DNA of 63,804 nucleotides, taken from an uncultured Bacteroidales bacterium (GTDB taxonomy: Bacteria; Bacteroidota; Bacteroidia; Bacteroidales; Muribaculaceae). A model generated the notes under the pieces. The model saw nothing but the letters and a program-made list of their open reading frames with translations. It had not been told where the DNA came from and made no database searches. The position numbers and the translations under genes are program-made. The stretch's first letter is position 1, and every line of letters starts with the position of its first letter. Of the stretch, positions 56,901 through 63,804 are shown piece by piece. The DNA lies in the NCBI GenBank assembly GCA_946412245.1, contig CAMKGM010000013.1, forward strand, positions 1 through 63,804, read 5' to 3'.

Positions 56901-57276
56901 CAAGGAGTTCAAGAACCGCTGGGTAGTGCCCGGCGACGAGAACGTGACCGATATCCCCGTCATCGCTTCACGCCGTCAGTACTACGCTAACAACTACATC
57001 GGACGTGCCTACAACGCTTACAACTACAGTACCGCACGTGTGGCAAGCGGTAGCTTCATCCGCATGAAGGAAATCTCTCTTACTTACGATCTGCCCACCA
57101 GCTTCATCAAGCACCTGCGCCTCAACAGCGCTTCGCTCAAGGTCGCTGCTACCAACCTCTTCTTGCTCTACAGCGACAGCAAGCTCAATGGTCAAGATCC
57201 TGAATACGTGAACTCGGGTGGTGTGGCTTCGCCTAACCCCAAGCAGATTACCTTCACTGTTAGATTTGGACTTTAA
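53929..57276 (+). CDS. SusC/RagA family TonB-linked outer-membrane transporter
   Basis: From the ATG at 53929 the product has 1115 residues. A signal peptide (MSLKKILALFILAITSLAMTAQ) is followed by a carboxypeptidase-regulatory-like domain (about 23-98), a TonB box region with LDEVVVTG, a plug domain containing KIRVRGATSIYG and DGSATSIYGAKAMAGVIVV, and a 22-strand barrel ending FTVRFGL. It imports nutrients in complex with the SusD lipoprotein encoded next. There is no STN domain, so it need not signal to an anti-sigma factor. Codons are strongly biased to AAC, TAC, AAG and CGC, suggesting high expression. Confidence 0.95.
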   Translation: MSLKKILALFILAITSLAMTAQVKVTGVVLEENGEPAIGATVFQKGKPGNGTATDIDGKFTLTVPNGSRIIVKSIGFEDYEFAAKAGDVKIQLKQSGQVLDEVVVTGIQKIDKRLFTGAATQVDAEKTKLSGVQDISRGLEGRAAGVQVSNVTGTFGTAPKIRVRGATSIYGTSKPLWVVDGVVLEDAVEISADDLSSGDAVTLISSAIAGLNADDIASFQILKDGSATSIYGAKAMAGVIVVTTKTGRAGHTSINYTGEFTYRLKPSYRDYNISNSQEQMGIYKEMEAKGWLEFASLANSSNTGVYGKMYDLLDSYDPLTGTYGMPNTTQARNAYLREAEFRNTDWFDLLFNNNILQNHAVSISGGTDKGSFYTSVSVMQDPGWYKSSHVERYTFNANAQYNLTENIRVKLLTSDSYRKQKAPGTLSQDIDVVNGTVSRSFDINPFSYAMNTSRTLDPKAYYKRNFSDFNIFDELKENYIDIAVADLKFQGEINIRPVKGLEINLLGAYRSSTSDQNHYVRDNANQALAYRAGIDPEDALVRSSNSYLYTDPDDENSLPISVLPKGGMLFYHKYKIDQYDFRGTAQYNKVFANVHSINVLGGMEASKVKREEEVFQGWGIVYNNGNLPFTDWHLFKQQQEENTNYFSLPIRNTRNLAYFGTATYSYAGRYMLVGTIRYEGSNRMGHSNQSRWLPTWNVSAGWNIYEEPWFKNWKGNRALSYAKLRLSYSLTAEAGPTGYANAEALYYPDKPWRQETIAQELALELSGLANSELTYEKKHEFDVGVDLGFIDNRINLVFDWYTRNNYDLIGHIYTEGVGGETGKYANVAEMKSHGVEFTLSTRNITTETFNWTTDFTFSYATTKITKLLSRSRIIDLVRTSGFPLEGYPQRAIFSIPFVGLDAHGVPVVLNENGQETSDEVYVNFQEFDQDKIKQFMKYEGPVDAPYTGGFGNNFSWKGLHLNVFMTYQFGNKIRLTPTFSAAYSDLTAMPKEFKNRWVVPGDENVTDIPVIASRRQYYANNYIGRAYNAYNYSTARVASGSFIRMKEISLTYDLPTSFIKHLRLNSASLKVAATNLFLLYSDSKLNGQDPEYVNSGGVASPNPKQITFTVRFGL

Positions 57277-57303
57277 TAACAACAAGAAAAACTCAACAAA
57301 TAT

Positions 57304-59052
57304 ATGAAAGTAAAATTTTTAGCTATATTAGCCGGACTGTCGCTGTTGAGCATGTCTTCTTGTAAAGACTTCCTCGACGCTGCACCCGATACACGAGTTG
57401 AACTCGTTACAGTTGAGCAGTTGCGTGAACTTCTTGTTACCGGTTACATGTCTTACAACTACGCCATCGTCGGCGAGCTGTCAAGCGACAATGTCATCGA
57501 CAACAACTCGCCTAACGACGAGGGTATGCGCTACAACCTCAGCTCTTATGACCTTGGCGACGAAGAACTCTACGCTTGGAAGGACGTGAAATCTAACATC
57601 GACGGTAACTCTCCTTCAGGTGTTTGGTCAGGTTGCTACCACGCTATCGCTACTGCCAATGCCGTTCTGGAACGCGTGGCTGAACTTGAACAAGACCCCA
57701 GTGGTCTCACTGACTCGGAGTTGACTATGCTCTCGGCTGTCAAGGGCGAGGCTCTGCTCATCCGTGCTTATCACCACTTCATCCTGGTCAACGTCTTCTG
57801 TATGCCTTATCAGGGCGAGAACCCTGTGCCCGACTACACCGGCAAGCTCGCCGACTATCAGGGCATTCCTTACATGACCGCTCCTGAAACTGAGGTGAAG
57901 CCTCACTACGATCGCGGTACTGTTGCCGACGACTATCGCATGATTGAAGCCGACATCGAAGCCGGTCTGCCGCTGATCAACGACGCTATCTACGAAGTGC
58001 CCAAGTATCACTTCAACCGCGCCGCTGCCAACGCCTTCGCCGCTCGCTTCTATCTCTTCAAACGCGACTATGAGAAGGTTGTGAAGTATGCCGACGCTGC
58101 TTTCAATGGTGTTGATCCTTCTGAAATGATGAGCGACATCTGGGCTCATCGTGGCGAACTCTACTACATCCGCGACATCGGTCGTTACTACACCGAGATG
58201 TCACGCGCTAACGTCTTCCTCTGCTTCTCAAGCTACTCAACATGGGCTCGCCGTGCTCACGGCTATCGCTACCAGTGCCACCGCGAGGCTAAGCGCGCTA
58301 CCATCGAAGGCCCCGGCCCGACTTGGGAAAACTGCAAGTGGCGTAACACCCGCACCAACGAGGTCTTCTCAATGCACCCCTGCTTCAACGGTCTGTGCGG
58401 CTCTGCTGGCGATGCTGAGTATGGCAAGTACTTCGCAGGTATCATGGCTGAGCAGTTCGAGTACACCGACAAGCTCGCAGGCATTGGCTACGCTCACATG
58501 GTGCGCGCCGAGTTTACCGCCGAGGAAACTCTGCTGTGCCGTGCCGAGGCTAAGCTCTTCCTGGGCGACATGGAAGGCTGCTTCGCCGACCTCAAGATTT
58601 GGGACGACGCTCGTCAGAAGATTGGTGAGGAGAACAGCGGTCTCGTTGAACTCACTCCCGCTCTCATCGAGAACTTCTATAGCTCTAAGGGCGAAGGACG
58701 CCGTTGGGGTATCATGAAGGACATCCACATCGACGAGGTTTGCCCCTCCGACAAGTATCACCTCACCGAGGCTATGATGCCCTACATGCAGTGCATCCAG
58801 CACTACCGCCGCATCGAGACCATTCACAGCGGTATGCGTTGGTTCGACATCAAGCGCTACGGTATCGGCTTCAGCCGCAAGATTGGTAAGAACGGAACCG
58901 ACCGTCTCTACTTCATGGATCCTCGTTATGCTATCCAAATCCCCAGCGAGGTTATCTCTGCCGGCTTCACTGTGAACCCCCGTATCGCAGCTCCCGCTAA
59001 CGACGATGCAGCTGTAATCAGCAGCAAAGAAATAGTTCCTGTTAACAATTAA
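57304..59052 (+). CDS. SusD/RagB family nutrient-binding lipoprotein
   Basis: This 582-residue surface lipoprotein caps the SusC barrel and binds the ligand. The signal peptide ends in a lipobox with Cys20 (SLLSMSSCKDFLDAAPDTR). TPR-like helices and the late segment RRIETIHSGMRWFDIKRYG are typical. It starts 27 nt after SusC. The lipobox is followed by KDFLDAA, so an acidic surface-export signal is only weakly present. The substrate cannot be read from the sequence. Confidence 0.95.
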   Translation: MKVKFLAILAGLSLLSMSSCKDFLDAAPDTRVELVTVEQLRELLVTGYMSYNYAIVGELSSDNVIDNNSPNDEGMRYNLSSYDLGDEELYAWKDVKSNIDGNSPSGVWSGCYHAIATANAVLERVAELEQDPSGLTDSELTMLSAVKGEALLIRAYHHFILVNVFCMPYQGENPVPDYTGKLADYQGIPYMTAPETEVKPHYDRGTVADDYRMIEADIEAGLPLINDAIYEVPKYHFNRAAANAFAARFYLFKRDYEKVVKYADAAFNGVDPSEMMSDIWAHRGELYYIRDIGRYYTEMSRANVFLCFSSYSTWARRAHGYRYQCHREAKRATIEGPGPTWENCKWRNTRTNEVFSMHPCFNGLCGSAGDAEYGKYFAGIMAEQFEYTDKLAGIGYAHMVRAEFTAEETLLCRAEAKLFLGDMEGCFADLKIWDDARQKIGEENSGLVELTPALIENFYSSKGEGRRWGIMKDIHIDEVCPSDKYHLTEAMMPYMQCIQHYRRIETIHSGMRWFDIKRYGIGFSRKIGKNGTDRLYFMDPRYAIQIPSEVISAGFTVNPRIAAPANDDAAVISSKEIVPVNN

Positions 59053-59066
59053 ATACCCAAGACGAT

Positions 59067-60200
59067 ATGAAATCTATTAAATATTATGTAATGTCTCTCT
59101 TGATGGGTACGCTGGTTACCATGAGCTTCTCCTCTTGCAGCGACGATGATTTCACTGAAACCATCTTCCCCGATACCGAGGACGTGCTCGACCCCTCCAG
59201 CGCTACTTATCAGCTCGACAAGTGGCTCAAAGAGAATTATCTCGACGTCTACAACTTGGACTTCCGTTACAAGATGCAGGACGTGGGTACTAACATGAAC
59301 TATACCCTCGTGCCCGCTACTTATGAGAATTCACTCGACCTCGCTGTGCTTGCTAAGTACCTCTGGTTCGATGTCTATGCTAAAGTTGTCAGCCCCGACT
59401 TCCTCAAGCAATACGGTCCACGCATCATTCACCTCATTGGCTCTGCTGCCTACAACCCCTCTAACGGCTCTATGATTCTGGGTCTTGCCGAGGGCGGCAT
59501 CAAGGTTTCGCTCTTCCGCGTGAATGAGATGGATGTCAACGACTTCTATTCAATGAACGAGTACTACTTCAAAACCATGCACCATGAGTTCTCGCACATC
59601 CTCCACCAAACCAAGTCTTACCCCGTCGAGTTCAACGCGCTCTCCGTGGGGCACTTGGATGGTACCAACTGGACCGCGCGCGGACCCGAGGTCCACTCTC
59701 TCGGTTTCGTCACCAACTACGCTTCCAGCGCTTATCGTGAAGACTTCGCCGAGACCATCGCTAACTACATCGTCCTCACCGACGCTCAGTGGGAGCGCAT
59801 CTATGAGCTCGCTGCTCGTGGATGGACAACCGCCAATAGCGATGACCCCAATGCTAGCTACTACTGCTTCTTCTACTACACCAACAACGAGGTCGACGAG
59901 GAGAAGAAGAACTACATCGACGAGTCCGACGTCTTTACCGAGGTCGATGCCGATGGTGTTACTCAACTCTACTACCGCACACAGCGTGATTCCGACGGTA
60001 ACCGCATCAAGGTTTATCCCGTGCCCGACACCGACGGCATCGACGGCGTCGCTTATCTACAAAAGAAAATCGAAATTGCGCGCACTTGGCTCCGCGACGA
60101 CTGGGGTGTTGACCTCGATGCTCTGCGCCAGGAAGTTCAGTATCGCCAGACTCACTACAACATGGAAGAGCTGCGCAAGCAAGTCACCGATATTCAATAA
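59067..60200 (+). CDS. Putative zinc-metallopeptidase lipoprotein
   Basis: This 377-residue protein has a lipobox with Cys24 (SFSSCSDDDF), followed by acidic residues that fit a surface-export signal. The zincin motif is complete: HEFSH at 173-177 within MHHEFSHILHQ. EDFAETIANY at 225-234 offers a downstream Glu as third ligand. It probably cleaves proteins or peptides at the cell surface for uptake by the SusC/SusD pair. It lies 14 nt after SusD, so the genes are one operon. Confidence 0.9.
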   Translation: MKSIKYYVMSLLMGTLVTMSFSSCSDDDFTETIFPDTEDVLDPSSATYQLDKWLKENYLDVYNLDFRYKMQDVGTNMNYTLVPATYENSLDLAVLAKYLWFDVYAKVVSPDFLKQYGPRIIHLIGSAAYNPSNGSMILGLAEGGIKVSLFRVNEMDVNDFYSMNEYYFKTMHHEFSHILHQTKSYPVEFNALSVGHLDGTNWTARGPEVHSLGFVTNYASSAYREDFAETIANYIVLTDAQWERIYELAARGWTTANSDDPNASYYCFFYYTNNEVDEEKKNYIDESDVFTEVDADGVTQLYYRTQRDSDGNRIKVYPVPDTDGIDGVAYLQKKIEIARTWLRDDWGVDLDALRQEVQYRQTHYNMEELRKQVTDIQ

Positions 60201-60233
60201 TGAACTGTATTAATCTTAAATGAACTGAACATT

Positions 60234-61601
60234 ATGAAGAAATTATTAAATATTTCGCTTCTGCTCATCGTGGCGCTCTCCATGGGACTCGCTTCCTGTA
60301 ACCACGAGGAGAAGGACCTCTTTGATGACTCGGCAGCTCAACGTCTTTCGCAAACTCAGGAGTATTTCAACGACCTGTTGTTGAGCGAGGGAGGCAAGTG
60401 GCAGCTCGAGTATTTCACTACACCCGACGAGCCCGGTTACATCTATCTCTTCACCTTTAAAAAAGATGGTACCGTTACCATCTCTGGTGAGAATGAGTAC
60501 ATCGGCAAGCTCACTAACATTGATAACAGCGACCCCGTCTACGGCAGCGAGACTTCTATGTGGGAGGTGATCAGCGACAACGGACCCGTCCTTTCGCTCA
60601 ACACCTATAACAAGATTTTCCACCTCTTCGCCGATCCCTACGACATTCCTGATACCGACGGCAGCGAGCTCGGCTATGGTCACACCGGTGACTATGAGTT
60701 CGACCTCATGCGCTATTCTAACGACACCCTCTACATCGAGGGCAAGAAGCACGGCGTGAGCATGATCATGACCCGTCTGGCAACCGATGTCGACGACCAC
60801 GCTTACCTCGACGAGGTTGTGGCCCTGCGCGACTCCTTCTTCAATTCTAAGATTCCCACCGTCTATATCAACCTCCCCAGCGGTTATCGCTATGTGGTGA
60901 ACGGTGGTGCTTCGCTCATGCTTGCCATCTATCCCGAGACCGGTGACTGGATTAGCGAGACTGAAGGCTACAACGCAGTCGTGACTCACGACGGTCTCAC
61001 CTTCATGTATCCCCTCCAGCTCATGGACTCTCTCACCATGACTCCCTACGAGGTGCGCACTTTCAAACTCGCTCCCGACGGCTCGCTCGTTTGCCGCGAG
61101 AATCCTGAAATCACCTTCACGGCCGATGCGCTCAACTCGCTCATTACCGACCCGCAGGTTAAGTGGAAACTAAACACTAACAAGAGCTCGGCTGTTGGTC
61201 TCATGGAGAAATATAATGAACTTGCCGACCAGCTCAAGGCTGCTAACCGTAACAATGGCATTAACGCCATTAACATGAACTACGATAAGACCCAAAACAA
61301 GTTTGTCGTCAACATCTTCATCAAGCTTAGGATTAACGGACGCCCCACAACCATGCCGTGTCTGTTCTATCTCGATGTGGACCGCGAAAACAAGGATCTT
61401 ATCAAGTTCACATTCAACAATGAGATGGATGCGGCCGCTACGCGCTACATTCAGTCTTATTCTAAGCTCCTTGACATCGTCAACTACATCGCTTCTAACC
61501 AATTCAAGCTCTCGGCTACCTCGCTGTTGGCTCCCGTTTCCTTGAATGTGGCTGAAAGCGCTAACGAGAACAACTACTTCGTTCTCGACGTGGTTCGTTA
61601 A
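60234..61601 (+). CDS. DUF4302 family surface lipoprotein
   Basis: This 455-residue protein has a lipobox with Cys22 (GLASCNHEEKDLFDD) and acidic following residues. It matches DUF4302, a Bacteroidota family found beside SusC/SusD and metallopeptidase genes, with no established function. The N-terminal half contains repeated beta strands (GKWQLEYF, IYLFTFKKDGTVTISG). It is the last gene of the four-gene operon, 33 nt after the metallopeptidase gene, and is followed by a terminator. It may be an accessory binding protein of the importer. Confidence 0.88.
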   Translation: MKKLLNISLLLIVALSMGLASCNHEEKDLFDDSAAQRLSQTQEYFNDLLLSEGGKWQLEYFTTPDEPGYIYLFTFKKDGTVTISGENEYIGKLTNIDNSDPVYGSETSMWEVISDNGPVLSLNTYNKIFHLFADPYDIPDTDGSELGYGHTGDYEFDLMRYSNDTLYIEGKKHGVSMIMTRLATDVDDHAYLDEVVALRDSFFNSKIPTVYINLPSGYRYVVNGGASLMLAIYPETGDWISETEGYNAVVTHDGLTFMYPLQLMDSLTMTPYEVRTFKLAPDGSLVCRENPEITFTADALNSLITDPQVKWKLNTNKSSAVGLMEKYNELADQLKAANRNNGINAINMNYDKTQNKFVVNIFIKLRINGRPTTMPCLFYLDVDRENKDLIKFTFNNEMDAAATRYIQSYSKLLDIVNYIASNQFKLSATSLLAPVSLNVAESANENNYFVLDVVR

Positions 61602-61614
61602 CACATGTTGATTC

Positions 61615-61650
61615 ACTTGCCTGGCGGCTCATACCGCCGGGCAAGTTTTC
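61615..61650 (+). terminator. Terminator of SusC/SusD operon
   Basis: ACTTGCCTGGCGG (61615-61627) pairs with CCGCCGGGCAAGT (61634-61646), with one G-T wobble and a 6-nt loop, followed by TTTTC. Confidence 0.85.
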
Positions 61651-61710
61651 AACTTTCTTTTGATAAATCTTTTTATTCTTTATTTATTAAACTAATTTAT
61701 TTTATTCATT

Positions 61711-63609
61711 ATGAAAAAGTCTCTACTTTTCGCAGCTGCTGCACTGCTGGCTTTCTCTGCCGGTAATGCGCAGATGAAGCGCTCTGATGCTGCTAAGAAC
61801 ATCGACGTGAAGACTCCCGAGCTCATCAAGCAAAAACCCGCCGCTAAGGTTGAGTTTGCTCAGATGAACGAGAACAAGAAAACCGTTCGCGCTACCAAGG
61901 TGAATCCCAAGGCTAACGTGATTGCTTGGTACAACCGACCCGCAGGTGCCTTCTATCTTGCGGGACTTGTAAAGAATGGTGACTACGCTGCTAACTACAC
62001 CGCTCCTGTGGTGTTCATGAAACCCTTTGCTAAGTACACTTGGAAGAATGCCAGCGAGGGTGCTGAATCCTATGAATGGACCTATAATTACTGGGGCGGT
62101 GAAGGGTATCTTGACGCTACCACAACTGATGTCGACTATGTGTCGGAACTTGGAATGGAGATGCCAAGTGCTCCAACACTTAAGGCTACTGCCGGTGATG
62201 AGTCTGACGAATTCACTCTCTACCGCAACACATTCGCCGACAAGGAATGGACCAAGAACGAAGGTTTTATTATCTCAAGCGTCAGCGCCGATAATTGGTC
62301 AAGTTTGGACGGCTATCGCTTCTTCTCTACCGCTCGCATGTCTGGCGACCGTCACCAGACCACACAGTATGGCTACTCTTATTATAGTGGTGCAACTCCT
62401 CACGGCAACAACCAAGAAGGCTGGTGGTTCGGTAAGTGCGACGATGGTCTCGATGCCATTTGCCAGGTTTATGAGCGCCCCGAGCATCCCTATGCCCTCA
62501 AGTCGGTGGCTGTCGACTACGGTACTTTCAAGGTCGACCCCGAAACCGGTGGTACGCTCACAGCTAATGTCTATCGCCTCAAACAAGACCCGCCCCAGTA
62601 TGTAAACGGCGAGAACGTGGTTCTTATGCCCGAAGACATGGAACTCCTCACCTCCACTACCATCCAGGTCGACACTACCTCCGAGAAGGCTTCCTGGCTC
62701 ATCTTCCCCATGATGGCAACCGATGAAGGCCTCACTTTCGAGTCTTCTTATCACATCGATTTCCCCATCTTGGTCGAAATCACCGGTTACAACGCTGAGC
62801 CTGTTATCGACGAGGAAGCCGGCGCCCTTACTTATGCCGACAATGGTATTCTTGACTTCTCGGGCCTTATCTGCAGCGACTATGTTACCGATGAAGGTTT
62901 CGGTGAAACCGCTTACATCAAACGCTATGTTTGGTACGGCCGCGATACCGATAACAATCCTTACCTGCTCGACAACCCTCACTACGAGTATGAGGGTCTT
63001 AACAACTTCTTCCAGAGCGGTGAAATGAAGGCTGGCTTTGCTATCAATCTCGAGGTTGAGTATCCCTTCATGGTCTACAACTACACAGCTGAGAATGGCG
63101 AATACACCTTCCCCGCCGAGGGTGGCTCATACACCAAGACTTTCGGTGAAGGTTCGCAAGCCGTTACTCTTGACGCTATCTCTATCTTCTCTTGGAACCC
63201 CAGCGACGACTGGACCATCCTCACTACCGATGGCGAAGATGTGCCTGAATGGCTCACTATCGAACCCGAGGATATGTACGACGAGAATGATGAGTTCACC
63301 GGTGAGGTTAACGTTACCGCTGTGGCTGAACCCCTTCCCGAGGGCGTTACTGGCCGTGAGTGCACCGTGAGCTTCTCTTACACCGGTGCTGAGCTCACTT
63401 ATCACTTCATCCAGGGCGAGATCAGCGACATTATCAAGGGCGACGTGAATGGTGACGGTGCTGTCAACGTGAGCGATGTTACCGCGCTGGTTAACATGAT
63501 TCTTGGCGTTCAGGAGAAAGACGAGGCTCGTGCCGATGTTGATGGCAATGGCGTGATCAACGTTTCTGACGTTACCGCTCTGGTTAACATCATCCTCGGT
63601 ATTGCTTAA
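61711..63609 (+). CDS. Secreted protein with BACON-like segment and C-terminal dockerin-like module
   Basis: I do not recognise the first 450 residues of this 632-residue protein, which follow a signal peptide (MKKSLLFAAAALLAFSAGNAQ). Residues about 465-570 resemble a BACON domain (TFPAEGGSYTKTF, then DVPEWLTIEP, then GRECTVSFSYTGAELTYHF). The last 56 residues are two EF-hand-like repeats (GDVNGDGAVNVSDVTALVNM and DVDGNGVINVSDVTALVNI). The module nearly equals the end of the C10 peptidase at 41619. It lies after the operon terminator but shares the locus and its codon bias. It is probably a surface or released protein linked to the same uptake function. Confidence 0.82.
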   Translation: MKKSLLFAAAALLAFSAGNAQMKRSDAAKNIDVKTPELIKQKPAAKVEFAQMNENKKTVRATKVNPKANVIAWYNRPAGAFYLAGLVKNGDYAANYTAPVVFMKPFAKYTWKNASEGAESYEWTYNYWGGEGYLDATTTDVDYVSELGMEMPSAPTLKATAGDESDEFTLYRNTFADKEWTKNEGFIISSVSADNWSSLDGYRFFSTARMSGDRHQTTQYGYSYYSGATPHGNNQEGWWFGKCDDGLDAICQVYERPEHPYALKSVAVDYGTFKVDPETGGTLTANVYRLKQDPPQYVNGENVVLMPEDMELLTSTTIQVDTTSEKASWLIFPMMATDEGLTFESSYHIDFPILVEITGYNAEPVIDEEAGALTYADNGILDFSGLICSDYVTDEGFGETAYIKRYVWYGRDTDNNPYLLDNPHYEYEGLNNFFQSGEMKAGFAINLEVEYPFMVYNYTAENGEYTFPAEGGSYTKTFGEGSQAVTLDAISIFSWNPSDDWTILTTDGEDVPEWLTIEPEDMYDENDEFTGEVNVTAVAEPLPEGVTGRECTVSFSYTGAELTYHFIQGEISDIIKGDVNGDGAVNVSDVTALVNMILGVQEKDEARADVDGNGVINVSDVTALVNIILGIA

Positions 63610-63667
63610 TCTTGATTGACAATCTACAAAGATATATTTAGTTTCTTAACATATTGTTAATCCCGCT

Positions 63668-63703
63668 GTTTGGGGTGGCTGCGAAAGCCACCCCAAACTT
63701 TTT
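63668..63703 (+). terminator. Strong terminator after the dockerin-like protein gene
   Basis: GTTTGGGGTGGCT (63668-63680) pairs perfectly with AGCCACCCCAAAC (63686-63698) around GCGAA, followed by TTTTT. The remaining 101 bases to the window edge hold no gene I can support. Confidence 0.92.
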
Positions 63704-63804
63704 CCCCACAAACTGACTTATCCTGAAATGTGTTTACAAAGTAGTAAACAAAAATATTGTTGTCCGATAAAAGATTTTAGGCACACTGCAATCCACTATG
63801 CCTG

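Overview
The window looks like a chromosomal segment of a Bacteroidota bacterium of the order Bacteroidales, probably close to the Muribaculaceae or Prevotellaceae. The basis is a SusC/SusD pair, a PorV-type protein of the type IX secretion system, lineage-typical families (DUF4954, DUF3256, DUF4302, DUF3857 transglutaminases, C10 and C69 peptidases) and promoters of the Bacteroidota type (TAnnTTTG at -7, sometimes TTTG about 20 nt upstream). Family or genus cannot be fixed from the sequence alone. I see no rRNA, CRISPR array, prophage or insertion sequence.

Left part (1-29.4 kb), nearly all on the minus strand, is core metabolism and cell maintenance: a truncated DUF4954 hexapeptide-repeat protein; a glycosyltransferase with PriA; a secreted coiled-coil protein; pyrG-yidC; a DEAD-box RNA helicase; a C69 peptidase; an operon of DUF3256, xseA, xseB and an alpha/beta hydrolase; two tandem DUF3857 proteins; ispF; porV; a Bax-inhibitor-1 protein; argS; an AddA-like helicase-nuclease; and a YciH/SUI1 protein.

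Middle part (29.6-53.5 kb): a 56-residue 2[4Fe-4S] ferredoxin with its own promoter and terminator, a YitT membrane protein, thymidine kinase, an AAA ATPase with DUF4143 preceded by 33-bp tandem repeats, an OPT transporter, a PAP2 phosphatase, a small outer-membrane barrel, an unrecognised exported protein, tRNA-Pro(TGG), the aspS-Nif3-zinc ribbon operon, a secreted C10 cysteine peptidase ending in a dockerin-like module, the pyrB-pyrI-flavin reductase-glyA operon, PBP1A, a 3'-5' exonuclease, initiator tRNA-fMet, class I fumarase and an RluA-type pseudouridine synthase.

Right part (53.9-63.6 kb), plus strand, is a nutrient-acquisition locus: SusC, SusD, a zinc-metallopeptidase lipoprotein and a DUF4302 lipoprotein in one operon, followed after a terminator by a secreted protein with a BACON-like segment and a dockerin-like C-terminus. 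No glycoside hydrolase is present, so peptide or protein uptake is at least as likely as glycan uptake.

The most unusual signals are not genes. (1) A family of imperfect palindromes (half-site near CCAAATCGGTCATTAG) occurs five times, each time upstream of a minus-strand gene. In three cases it lies between a recognisable promoter box and the start codon, so it may be a shared 5'-leader element; two of those genes act on RNA. (2) A strict 9-bp register of CTAG tetranucleotides lies between the helicase gene and pyrG. (3) The 33-bp repeats before the AAA ATPase resemble the 5' end of its own coding region. (4) Two unlinked secreted proteins end in nearly the same dockerin-like module, with no cohesin gene in the window.
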